Origin: JADFNO01 sp965369945
GTDB lineage: Bacteria; Planctomycetota; Phycisphaerae; Phycisphaerales; SM1A02
Assembly (NCBI GenBank): GCA_965369945.1
Contig: CBDUST010000125.1
Coordinates: 1 to 11,815, forward strand
DNA length: 11,815 nucleotides
Direction of reading: 5' to 3'
Shown: positions 1 to 6,125 of the stretch, piece by piece
Position numbering within the stretch: position 1 is the first letter of the stretch
Layout: every line of letters starts with the position of its first letter
Notes under the pieces: generated by a model
Told to the model about the DNA's origin: nothing
Seen by the model: the letters and a program-made list of their open reading frames with translations, nothing else
Database searches by the model: none
Translations under genes and position numbers: made by a program

Positions 1-30
1 GCCGGTCCCAACGGGTCGATCGGCGCGACT

Positions 31-133
31 CCGGTGGCACGGGCATCTTGCCCGTGCGCCTTATCGTGGCGTGACATCTGCACGGGCAAGTTTCCACAGG
101 CGACTCGCACGGGCAAGATGCCCGTGCCACCGG
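31..133. repeat. REP-like inverted repeat pair
   Basis: Positions 31-57 and 107-133 are perfect 27-base reverse complements. Each arm contains its own small palindrome, gcacgggca / tgcccgtgc, with a 3-base centre (37-57 and 107-127). A third, partial copy (gcacgggcaag) lies between them at 80-90. The element could therefore form either two small hairpins or one long cruciform. This is the architecture of a bacterial interspersed REP pair. I recall very similar 'cacgggcatcttgcccgtg' palindromes scattered in planctomycete genomes, but that is memory and not a search. It lies about 160 bases upstream of ruvA, where it could also end transcription from a gene left of the window, although no T-run follows. 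Confidence 0.8.
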
Positions 134-293
134 TCTTGAGACACCGACTTGGTCCCATTCTTGCCATGCCCTGACGCGACAAGAGCATTGAAACTGTTCT
201 GAGGCTGCGGTTTCACGATCGACGTGATGGTTCACCGCACAGCCATCACCGGTGCCGACCGCCACGGTGCAATCCATCCTGTAGGATGCTCAC
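134..293 (+). other. ruvA leader, no gene seen
   Basis: I find no supported coding sequence between the left repeat and ruvA. The only visible signal is a Shine-Dalgarno-like AGGA at 283-286, seven bases before the ruvA ATG. No convincing sigma-70 promoter pair is visible. The gene on the far left (ruvC would be a common neighbour) lies outside the window if present. Confidence 0.5.
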
Positions 294-938
294 ATGATCA
301 GCCGCATCGAGGGTGAGCTGGTGTCGGCTCGGGACGGCCGTGTCGAGCTTTCCTGCGGGCCGCTGACGTATGAATTGCACGTGCCTGCGGTCGACCAGCA
401 GCCGTTGAGCGAGGCTGTGGGGAGTCGTATTGAGTTTCACACACTGCACCTTATGGAGAGTCAATCTCAAGGCGCGGCGTTTGTGCCCAGGCTCATGGGG
501 TTCCGATCCGCCCAACAGCGCGCGTTTTTTGAGTTGCTGAGCACCGTTAAGGGACATGGAAAGCGCAAAGCCCTGCGAGCGATGCAACTACCACATCCCG
601 TTATCGCAGAAGCGATCGCCGCCAAGGACGTTGGGCTGCTGAAGTCGTTGCCTGAGATCGGTAAACGAACAAGCGAAACGATCGTGGCCCAGCTTCACGG
701 CAAAGTGGACGGCTTCCTCGAACTGAAGCCGCCACCGGAAGGTACGACGCCGGGTGTTTCCGCTGGCGAACCAGGACGTGCCGAGATGATCCGCGACGCC
801 GTTGCGGCGCTAAACCAGCTTGGTGAATCTACGCTGGAAGCCCATCGGCTCATAGAACGCGCCTTGGCGGTCGATGCGAGTTTGGATTCCGCGGACGCTC
901 TTGTAACAGCCGCCTACCGTCTCAAGGAGCCGACGTGA
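294..938 (+). CDS. ruvA: Holliday junction branch migration protein RuvA
   Basis: RuvA forms a tetramer that binds four-way DNA junctions and loads the RuvB motor for branch migration during recombinational repair in the cytoplasm. The 214-residue product starts MISRIEGELV, matching the family's N-terminal OB-fold strand (usual MIGxLxG), and is close to the family's usual length of about 200. Two helix-hairpin-helix motifs are visible: VKGHGKRKALRAM at about 85-97, and LPEIGKRTSETIVAQL at about 119-134, the latter close to the canonical PGIGKKTAERLV. A variable linker (about 145-160) precedes a C-terminal helical domain III (about 161-214) that would contact RuvB. ATG 294 has an AGGA eight to eleven bases upstream. 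The first HhH is more basic and less canonical than in proteobacteria. No ruvB or ruvC lies in the window. The assignment is confident. Confidence 0.93.
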   Translation: MISRIEGELVSARDGRVELSCGPLTYELHVPAVDQQPLSEAVGSRIEFHTLHLMESQSQGAAFVPRLMGFRSAQQRAFFELLSTVKGHGKRKALRAMQLPHPVIAEAIAAKDVGLLKSLPEIGKRTSETIVAQLHGKVDGFLELKPPPEGTTPGVSAGEPGRAEMIRDAVAALNQLGESTLEAHRLIERALAVDASLDSADALVTAAYRLKEPT

Positions 939-1009
939 TGCTGCAGACGGTTTCGGACACGATTCGGGCGCTCCAACACAGGGCATGAAGATTGGATTGA
1001 GATTCGACT

Positions 1010-2089
1010 ATGCGCTACGCGATGATCATGGCCGGGGGTGCGGGAACGAGACTCTGGCCGATGAGTCGGCGCGATCGACCCAAGCAGTTGATTCCACTGA
1101 TCGACGGCCGATCGCTCTTAGCTCTGGCGGTGGAGCGCCTTGAGGGCGTCGTGCCGCCGGAGCGGCGATTGTTGTGCACCAGTGAATCGCATCGTGAGCT
1201 GATCAACGAGGTGCTGCCGGCCCTGACCAACGACCAAATCCTCGGCGAGCCCGTGGGGCGCGACACCGTCAACGCCATCGGCTTCACCGCGGCGGTGCTA
1301 GCCAAGAAAGATCCCGAGGCGGTGTTCGCGGTGCTGACCGCTGACCACATCATCGAACCGCAAAACGAGTTCCGCAGGAAGGTCACGCTGGGCTTTGAGC
1401 TTGTAGAAAATGATCCGACTCGCTTCATCACCTTTTCCATCATGGCGACACATCCCTCCACGGCCTACGGATACGTGGAGCGCGGCGACCCGGTCCCCGG
1501 GTATCAAAGCGCCTATATCACCAAACGCTTCGTCGAGAAGCCGGACGCCAAGACGGCGCAGCAGTATATCGATGCGGGAACGTTCGGATGGAACGGGGGC
1601 ATGTTCGTCTTTCGCGCCAAACAGTTTCTCGAAGCGCTGCAGTGGTTCAAGCCCGCCTCATTTGAAGGCGTTACCCGAATTGCCGAGGCGTGGGGAACGT
1701 CCAAGCAAAACCTGGTACTCGCGGAAGTGTATCCGAAACTGCCCAAGATCAGCGTCGATTACGCGGTGATGGAGCGAGCTGCGCAGGATGAGCGGATCAC
1801 CGTCTGCACGGTTGCGATGGGGGTGTGGTGGATGGATGTCGGCTCCTGGCCGAGTTTCGGCGAAACGCTCACCGAAGATTCGCACGGCAACCGAACCAAC
1901 ACACGTACTACGCACCTGGATTCGCGCCACGTCCTGGCTGTTTCGGATGACCCCAATCACACGATCACGACCGTCGGTTGCACTGATCTGGTCATCGTCC
2001 ATACCAAGGACGCAACGCTGGTTTGTCCGCACTCCGAAACACAGCGCGTCAAGGAGCTGGCGCAAGAAGTGGATGAGTCGCTGCAATGA
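1010..2089 (+). CDS. manC: Mannose-1-phosphate guanylyltransferase
   Basis: The enzyme joins mannose 1-phosphate and GTP to make GDP-mannose, the precursor for mannosylated polysaccharides, lipopolysaccharide and GDP-fucose. The 359-residue product has the nucleotidyltransferase signature GGAGTRLWPMSR at 9-20 with PKQ at 24-26, ADHII at 111-115, YGYVERG at 153-159, FVEKP at 174-178, WNGGMF at 194-199, SVDYAVME at 248-255 and WWMDVGSW at 273-280. It ends in a beta-helix-like tail (about 305-350). It is the short monofunctional form: the C-terminal phosphomannose isomerase (cupin) domain of the roughly 480-residue ManC/AlgA type is absent. It lies 71 bases after ruvA and 30 bases before the preferred ruvX start, on the same strand, so co-transcription is plausible although the functions are unrelated. 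The Shine-Dalgarno site is weak. A related sugar-1-phosphate specificity cannot be fully excluded. Confidence 0.92.
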   Translation: MRYAMIMAGGAGTRLWPMSRRDRPKQLIPLIDGRSLLALAVERLEGVVPPERRLLCTSESHRELINEVLPALTNDQILGEPVGRDTVNAIGFTAAVLAKKDPEAVFAVLTADHIIEPQNEFRRKVTLGFELVENDPTRFITFSIMATHPSTAYGYVERGDPVPGYQSAYITKRFVEKPDAKTAQQYIDAGTFGWNGGMFVFRAKQFLEALQWFKPASFEGVTRIAEAWGTSKQNLVLAEVYPKLPKISVDYAVMERAAQDERITVCTVAMGVWWMDVGSWPSFGETLTEDSHGNRTNTRTTHLDSRHVLAVSDDPNHTITTVGCTDLVIVHTKDATLVCPHSETQRVKELAQEVDESLQ

Positions 2090-2119
2090 GGCATGGCGGT
2101 TGAACTGGGGAAGGTGCGC

Positions 2120-2530
2120 ATGCGTTTTTTGGCGATCGATCTTGGGGACAAACGTACCGGACTGGCGATCGGGGACGACGCGCCTCGCCTCGCCTCGCCG
2201 CTAACGGTGTTTGAGGTCGCGCGCGGTGAGGCGCTAATCGATGCGATCGCCGATTCGATCAAAGAGCACGCACCCGACGTGATCGTGATCGGTCTGCCCC
2301 TGAATATGGACGGCACTGAGGGTCCGCAAGCGAAGCTGGTCCGCGAATTCGGCGAGCAGTTGCAGAAGCGCTGCGGGCTTGAAGTGCATTACCACGATGA
2401 ACGACTGACCAGTTTCGCCGCCGATCAACAGATGGCCGGAAGCGGCCGCACTCACAAACAAAAAAAGCGATTGCGCGACGCCCTCGCCGCCGCCGAAATC
2501 CTGCGGGATTTTCTAGATCATGTCGAGTAA
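2120..2530 (+). CDS. ruvX: Putative pre-16S rRNA nuclease RuvX/YqgF
   Basis: RuvX/YqgF is an RNase H-fold protein that helps mature the 5' end of 16S rRNA; older annotation calls it a Holliday junction resolvase homologue. From ATG 2120 the product is 136 residues, very close to the E. coli length. Family motifs are present: AIDLGDKRTGLAIGDD at 5-20 (Asp7 as first acidic ligand), VIGLPLNMDGTEGPQ at 56-70, DERLTS at 93-98 with its conserved Glu94, and the C-terminal RDALAAAEIL at 119-128 with Asp120. The frame stays open to an ATG at 2093, but the 2120 start has a strong GGGGAAGG Shine-Dalgarno (2107-2114) and puts the family's first beta strand at the N-terminus, so I prefer it. A pentanucleotide run (cgcct) at 2181-2200 encodes the APRLASPL stretch. 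Confidence 0.92.
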   Translation: MRFLAIDLGDKRTGLAIGDDAPRLASPLTVFEVARGEALIDAIADSIKEHAPDVIVIGLPLNMDGTEGPQAKLVREFGEQLQKRCGLEVHYHDERLTSFAADQQMAGSGRTHKQKKRLRDALAAAEILRDFLDHVE

Positions 2531-2534
2531 GAAG

Positions 2535-2598
2535 CCGGACCTGACGAGTCCGCGAGGAAGGTCCGGGTCTCCCCGAGTCCGCGAGGAAGGTCCGGGTC
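2535..2598. repeat. 25-bp direct repeat with GNRA-capped hairpin
   Basis: Two identical 25-base units (2545-2569 and 2574-2598) lie between the convergent ruvX and DUF1569 genes, with a 29-base period. The first copy has a matching left arm: ccggacct (2535-2542) pairs perfectly with aggtccgg (2559-2566). Inside this, tcc/gga closes a GCGA tetraloop, leaving a six-base bulge (gacgag). The second copy lacks a left arm of its own, but its aggtccgg could compete for the same arm. The location suggests a bidirectional transcription end or a REP-type element. No T-run follows, so an intrinsic terminator is unproven. Confidence 0.7.
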
Positions 2599-2610
2599 GC
2601 CAACACATCA

Positions 2611-3117
2611 TCAATCTGCGTGCATGAAACTGAAGTGCATCTCTGCGTGGCGGCAATGCAAATCCACCCAATCCTCGTGCCTCATCGCCCCAAGCAGCGG
2701 ACTCGGCTGCGTCATGCGCTCCCCCGCGTCGATTCGCGCCAAGGCACTGCGCAGCGCTGCCACCGCATCGTCCCAGGTTGTCTCCGGATCAGGCAGCACG
2801 ACACTCATATTGGCTGGCAGCTTGATCCCCGGCTTCATCGGCTTGGTCAGAATACCGTTGCGAAAGAACTTGACGATGATCCGAAGGACCAGCGGCGCTT
2901 GGAAACTGAACCCGTCGATCGCTCCGGTCAAAAAGATCGTCACATGCTCGACAATCTGCGCCGGCGTCCAATTCCCATCGGCGCAAACCGACTCGCCCGT
3001 TTCGGACGTTACAGCGCCAAGCTCTTCCACATCGCGCAAAATGTCAGCCAGCGTGTGAAAGTGCAATTCACGGCGCTCGGCCACCCGCTTCGTATCCACC
3101 ATCGCGTCAGTCGGCAT
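2611..3117 (-). CDS. DUF1569 (DinB-fold) domain protein
   Basis: The product resembles the DUF1569 family, a branch of the DinB/YfiT four-helix metal-binding fold whose biochemical role is not established. From ATG 3117 it is 168 residues. The family-like start is VDTKRVAERRELHF (7-20), followed by NWTPAQIVEHV (49-59) with a candidate metal-ligand His58, IDGFSFQAPLVLR (67-79), and the C-terminal LHCRHAEMHFSF (153-164), where His157 and His161 form the HxxxH pair of the DinB fold. The start is uncertain. ATG 3135, 3117 and 3102 are all in frame; the first two overlap the end of pgl by 29 and 11 bases, and 3102 begins directly at MVDTKRV, where relatives seem to start. The overlap with pgl implies co-transcription and possibly translational coupling. 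The product is likely cytoplasmic, with no signal peptide or membrane segment. Confidence 0.8.
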   Translation of the reverse strand: MPTDAMVDTKRVAERRELHFHTLADILRDVEELGAVTSETGESVCADGNWTPAQIVEHVTIFLTGAIDGFSFQAPLVLRIIVKFFRNGILTKPMKPGIKLPANMSVVLPDPETTWDDAVAALRSALARIDAGERMTQPSPLLGAMRHEDWVDLHCRHAEMHFSFMHAD

Positions 3118-3925
3118 GACCGCACGCTTCCGCATCCAGATACCACTTCAGCTCACCCTGCACCGGCAACACGCCTTTGATCGGCAGCTCATCAACCGTT
3201 TCGTGACCGCTGGCCAGACGCTGGATCATCGGCGCCTTGGCGGAGCCGGTCACCAGCACCGTAACCATTCGCGCCGCATTGATAAGCGGGAAGGTCATCG
3301 TCACCCGCCATGGCGGATCGGCCTGCTCAGCTTCCACACGCCTGACGATATGAACACGTTCGTGCAGCACGTCTTGCTGGGAAAATAGGCTGGCCGTATG
3401 CCCATCGAGCCCCATTCCCAGCAGCACGAAATCCAGTCGGTCTTCGCCCGGCTCGCGATGCTGCAATGCTTCGCGCAACTGCGACTCATAATCGGTAGCG
3501 GCCGTCTGGGACATCGCCGCAATCGGGTGGACCTGCTCAGTTGGAATCCCCGAGTGCATGACGATTGTCTCGTCGATCATTTTGAAGTTGGAACGATCAT
3601 CATCAAGGGGCACACAGCGCTCATCCACCAGCCACAGGTGCGTGTGTGCCCAAGGTAGATTCCGGCAATTCGGGTCATACATGAGTCGTTCATAGAGAGG
3701 CTGCGGTGTGTTGCCGCCGGATAAGGCCAGATGAAACTGGCCGAACTGGCGAACACAAATGACGGCAGCTGCGACCAGTTCCGCGGCAAGGATGTCGATG
3801 AGCTGTTCGACGGTCTCCGATGCGATGACCTCCCCGGGAAGGGGCGGCCCCACCAATGCTGATTCCTCCAGGGTATATTCCTTGGGATCGTTCTTCCCGC
3901 CGACGTTTGATCGTGGCTGAATCAT
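3107..3925 (-). CDS. pgl: 6-phosphogluconolactonase
   Basis: The enzyme hydrolyses 6-phosphogluconolactone to 6-phosphogluconate, step two of the oxidative pentose phosphate pathway, in the cytoplasm. The product (272 residues from ATG 3925) has the DevB/Pgl family motifs: LALSGGNTPQPLYERL at 66-81, WLVDERCVPLDDDRSNFKM at 98-116, DFVLLGMGLDGHTASLF at 165-181 with the conserved catalytic-region His176, and RVTMTFPLINAAR at 207-219. An upstream ATG at 3937 is also in frame, but GGTGA five bases before 3925 is the better ribosome site. Roughly 30 N-terminal residues precede the usual family start and look variable. The 3' end overlaps the DUF1569 gene. No zwf or gnd is in the window, so pathway clustering cannot be judged. 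The call is firm; the exact start is not. Confidence 0.93.
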   Translation of the reverse strand: MIQPRSNVGGKNDPKEYTLEESALVGPPLPGEVIASETVEQLIDILAAELVAAAVICVRQFGQFHLALSGGNTPQPLYERLMYDPNCRNLPWAHTHLWLVDERCVPLDDDRSNFKMIDETIVMHSGIPTEQVHPIAAMSQTAATDYESQLREALQHREPGEDRLDFVLLGMGLDGHTASLFSQQDVLHERVHIVRRVEAEQADPPWRVTMTFPLINAARMVTVLVTGSAKAPMIQRLASGHETVDELPIKGVLPVQGELKWYLDAEACGHAD

Positions 3926-4029
3926 GATTCTCACCATGATGACCGGATGAGGCCCGATTGACCAGTGTCCCGGCGGGCAAACTTCGTCGCCAGCCGCAGT
4001 CGCGCCTCACACGCCTCATATACTTAGGG

Positions 4030-4581
4030 ATGGTTGGTTTGCTCACGTGGCCGGCCTATGGCACGTGGTTCCCCTATCAAGGCAGGGGTCGTATCGACCC
4101 GGAGCCCGATCAATCGGTCGGCTTGATCCCCGAGCCGCTCCCGATCGACGCCGCCCGCCAGCCCAAACACGCACCCTGGCCGGCCGTTCGCCTCGATGAT
4201 CATCAGCGCGGTGCCGTGGCCGAGGACCTCAAGCGCATCGCCGAGCTGCGCCGGTTCGAGCGGCTCGTGGTCGTCGTGGCCATGGACCACGTACATATTC
4301 TGCTTCGGTGTGACGAAGGCCGCGATATCCCGCAGATGGTGCAGCTGATCAAAGGAGCGCTGAGCCGCAAGCTGACGGTGCTCGCCGGCGACGCGCCGCC
4401 ACGCTCAACATCCGGGAAGGTGCTGCCACATCACAAGTGGTGGACTCGGCAATACTCCTTCATGCCGGTTGCGAGCCGAAAGATACTTGATCGCCTGTAT
4501 CAGGAACTTCTTGTCCATAACGAGCAGAACAGCGTATTGTGTGAGGTGGTCAGCCCTGGTGAGTCGATCCAGTTGGACTGA
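4030..4581 (+). CDS. REP-associated tyrosine transposase-like protein (RAYT/Y1)
   Basis: This looks like a member of the IS200/RAYT HUH single-strand nuclease superfamily. From ATG 4030 it has 183 residues: LTWPAYGTWFPYQGRGRI at 5-22 matches the family's N-terminal 'YGTWLPGDxRG' strand, AMDHVHILL at 84-92 carries the HUH pair His87/His89, IKGALSRKL at 107-115 is the next helix, WWTRQYSF at 137-144 follows, and Tyr157 in LYQELL is the best candidate for the catalytic tyrosine. RAYTs cleave and join REP palindromes and usually occur as single domesticated copies. No REP hairpin is visible close to this gene. The open frame extends upstream to a TTG at 3958, but homology begins near 4030. A TATACT at 4019-4024 is so close that transcripts could be leaderless. 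The gene is divergent from pgl. It appears intact; activity is not shown. Confidence 0.8.
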   Translation: MVGLLTWPAYGTWFPYQGRGRIDPEPDQSVGLIPEPLPIDAARQPKHAPWPAVRLDDHQRGAVAEDLKRIAELRRFERLVVVVAMDHVHILLRCDEGRDIPQMVQLIKGALSRKLTVLAGDAPPRSTSGKVLPHHKWWTRQYSFMPVASRKILDRLYQELLVHNEQNSVLCEVVSPGESIQLD

Positions 4582-4603
4582 TCCATGGAGTATCGCCCAG
4601 CGC

Positions 4604-4609
4604 TATAAT
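4604..4609 (+). promoter_or_regulatory. Candidate -10 box (TATAAT)
   Basis: A perfect TATAAT lies 37 bases before the ATG of the cyclase-fold gene and just after the RAYT-like gene ends. Transcription would begin near 4616. No matching TTGACA-like element is visible at the usual 16-18 base spacing (TTGGAC at 4573 is too far away), so this is a consensus match only. Confidence 0.4.
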
Positions 4610-4646
4610 TCGGGGCTGTGAAACGCCCGATTCTTGGGAACTATTG

Positions 4647-6008
4647 ATGATGATTGCAAGGCAATGTGCTGCACTGGGTTTGCTGATCGGGATCGGGATA
4701 ATTCTCGGGGCGATGCAACAGGGTGCGCCTGGAAGGCCCAGCGGCCGGGTATATGAACCGCCCAAGCAGCCGCTCGATCCGCGCATCGATCCAGCCAAAG
4801 TCACCGAAGCTGAGCCGCCGCCGTTGCCGCACCAGTTGATCCTGCCGATGCCGCCGCAGTTTCGCATTGCCCAGCGGCCTGAGCAGGTTCCAATGAGCCG
4901 CGGCCATTGGGATAAAGCCAAGCAAGCGATTGCAAGTGGTTTGGCATTTCTCCACTCGGCGCAGAACGAAGAAGGCGGGTGGCTGACGGATGCTCAAGCC
5001 GCACCGACTGATGAGCCGGAAAAACCTTCGCCGATTGCCGTGGCCGTGACCGCGCTGGCCGCGAAAGCGATCGTCCAAGCGCAGCCTGAGGCGACCAACA
5101 ACGAATCATTCCACCGCGCGATCCGCTTTATGCGAACTGCGCAAAACGAAGACGGCTCGTTCGAAGGCGGAGCGCTCACCAACTACGTCACGTCCGTGGT
5201 GGTGACAGCCCTGGCCGGGGCCGACGAGCAGGACTTTCACGGTGAAATTCACGACGCGACGCAATGGCTCGTCACCAACCAATGGGACCAAGGTGAAGGA
5301 CTGACCGCCAAACAGGACTGGTTCGGCGGAGCAGGTTACGGCAACCGGGGGCGACCTGATGTTTCCAACACACAAACGATGCTCGATGCGCTTTATGAAG
5401 CTGGCATGAGTCCGGACGAACCGGCCGTGCAACGCGCGCTTGCGTTCATATCTCGAGCGCAGAATCTCCAGGCGACCAACAAAGCTGAGTGGTCGGGCAA
5501 CGACGGCGGGTTCGTGTACACCCCGGCCAACGGCGGCGAGTCGTTCGCCAGTCAAGCGGCCGGCGAAGGTCGGTACGGTGAAGTCGTCCCTGCAGGTCAA
5601 CAACGCTCTCTGCGCAGCTACGGCTCGATGACCTATGCCGGCTTCAAGAGCATGTTGTATGCGGGACTTTCGCCCGATGATGTGCGGGTTCGAGCAGCGT
5701 TCGATTGGGTTCGCAGGAATTGGACGTTCGATGAAAACCCCGGTTTGGGTCAGCAGGGCTTGTACTACTACTACCACACGATGTCGCGCGCCCTTCGCGT
5801 GGCCCAGCAGGACACGATCACTGACGTCGATGACGTGGCGCACAACTGGCGTGAAGAACTTGTTGACGCCGTTGCATCGCGCCAGCGCAAAGACGGGAGC
5901 TGGAAGAACGCTGCTGATCGTTGGCTTGAGGGTGAGCCGGTGATGGCGACGGTGTATGCCCTCTTGGCCCTTGAGGAGGCGCTCAAGCCTACGCTCCAAA
6001 TAGAGTAG
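4647..6008 (+). CDS. Exported squalene-cyclase-fold (prenyltransferase/squalene oxidase) repeat protein
   Basis: The product (453 residues from ATG 4647) carries repeated QW-like motifs of an alpha/alpha barrel related to squalene-hopene cyclase and prenyltransferase beta subunits: FLHSAQNEEGGW (101-112), FMRTAQNEDGSF (161-172), WLVTNQWDQGEG (207-218), FISRAQN with GNDGGF (267-289), WVRRNWTFDENPG (354-366) and VASRQRKDGSW (409-419). An N-terminal hydrophobic segment (about 9-22) then a proline-rich linker (about 29-72) suggests export or a lipid-free anchor. True squalene-hopene cyclases are cytoplasmic-face membrane enzymes of more than 600 residues, so this is not a standard hopanoid synthase. 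A DVDD string at 393-396 resembles the cyclase DXDD acid but lies near the C-terminal repeat, so I do not treat it as catalytic. Substrate and role are unknown. ATG 4647 follows GGGAA by six bases; a TTG at 4644 is also open. Neighbours give no pathway clue. Confidence 0.78.
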   Translation: MMIARQCAALGLLIGIGIILGAMQQGAPGRPSGRVYEPPKQPLDPRIDPAKVTEAEPPPLPHQLILPMPPQFRIAQRPEQVPMSRGHWDKAKQAIASGLAFLHSAQNEEGGWLTDAQAAPTDEPEKPSPIAVAVTALAAKAIVQAQPEATNNESFHRAIRFMRTAQNEDGSFEGGALTNYVTSVVVTALAGADEQDFHGEIHDATQWLVTNQWDQGEGLTAKQDWFGGAGYGNRGRPDVSNTQTMLDALYEAGMSPDEPAVQRALAFISRAQNLQATNKAEWSGNDGGFVYTPANGGESFASQAAGEGRYGEVVPAGQQRSLRSYGSMTYAGFKSMLYAGLSPDDVRVRAAFDWVRRNWTFDENPGLGQQGLYYYYHTMSRALRVAQQDTITDVDDVAHNWREELVDAVASRQRKDGSWKNAADRWLEGEPVMATVYALLALEEALKPTLQIE

Positions 6009-6030
6009 ACCGCGAAGCAGCAAGCTGAAG

Positions 6031-6080
6031 CAGACGCCCATGGATAGCAATCCAGACGCCCATGGATAGCAATCCATGGG
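6031..6080. repeat. 22-bp tandem repeat ending in a perfect hairpin
   Basis: A 22-base unit is repeated head to tail at 6031-6052 and 6053-6074. The second unit runs into an inverted repeat, cccatgga (6059-6066) and tccatggg (6073-6080), separated by tagcaa. It begins 22 bases after the cyclase-fold gene ends and precedes the esterase gene. It may end transcription of the first gene or be a REP-type element. No clear T-run follows the stem. Confidence 0.75.
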
Positions 6081-6125
6081 TTCAGTTTGCTACGATCAAC
6101 CTCCATCGTTACTCAAAGGAGCATC

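Noticed and set aside
938..988. Sixteen-codon frame overlapping the ruvA stop (ATGA)
   Set aside because: It is too short, has no recognisable sequence and no conservation evidence; the overlap alone is weak support.
2541..2569. Hammerhead ribozyme
   Set aside because: The beginning resembles the CUGANGA-stem-GNRA-stem core, but the required GAAA and a UH cleavage site with matching stems are missing, and the second unit lacks CUGANGA.
2620..3180. Plus-strand frame of 186 codons opposite the DUF1569 gene
   Set aside because: The minus strand encodes a recognisable family here; the plus-strand translation has no domain features.
5826..5837. DVDD as the catalytic DXDD of a squalene-hopene cyclase
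   Set aside because: It lies in a loop just before the last repeat rather than at the cyclase catalytic position, and the protein is too short to be a complete cyclase.
5106..6077. Long minus-strand open frame (323 codons) opposite the cyclase-fold gene
   Set aside because: It runs antisense to a gene with clear protein motifs and its translation is arginine/histidine-rich without domains, typical of a GC-biased shadow frame.
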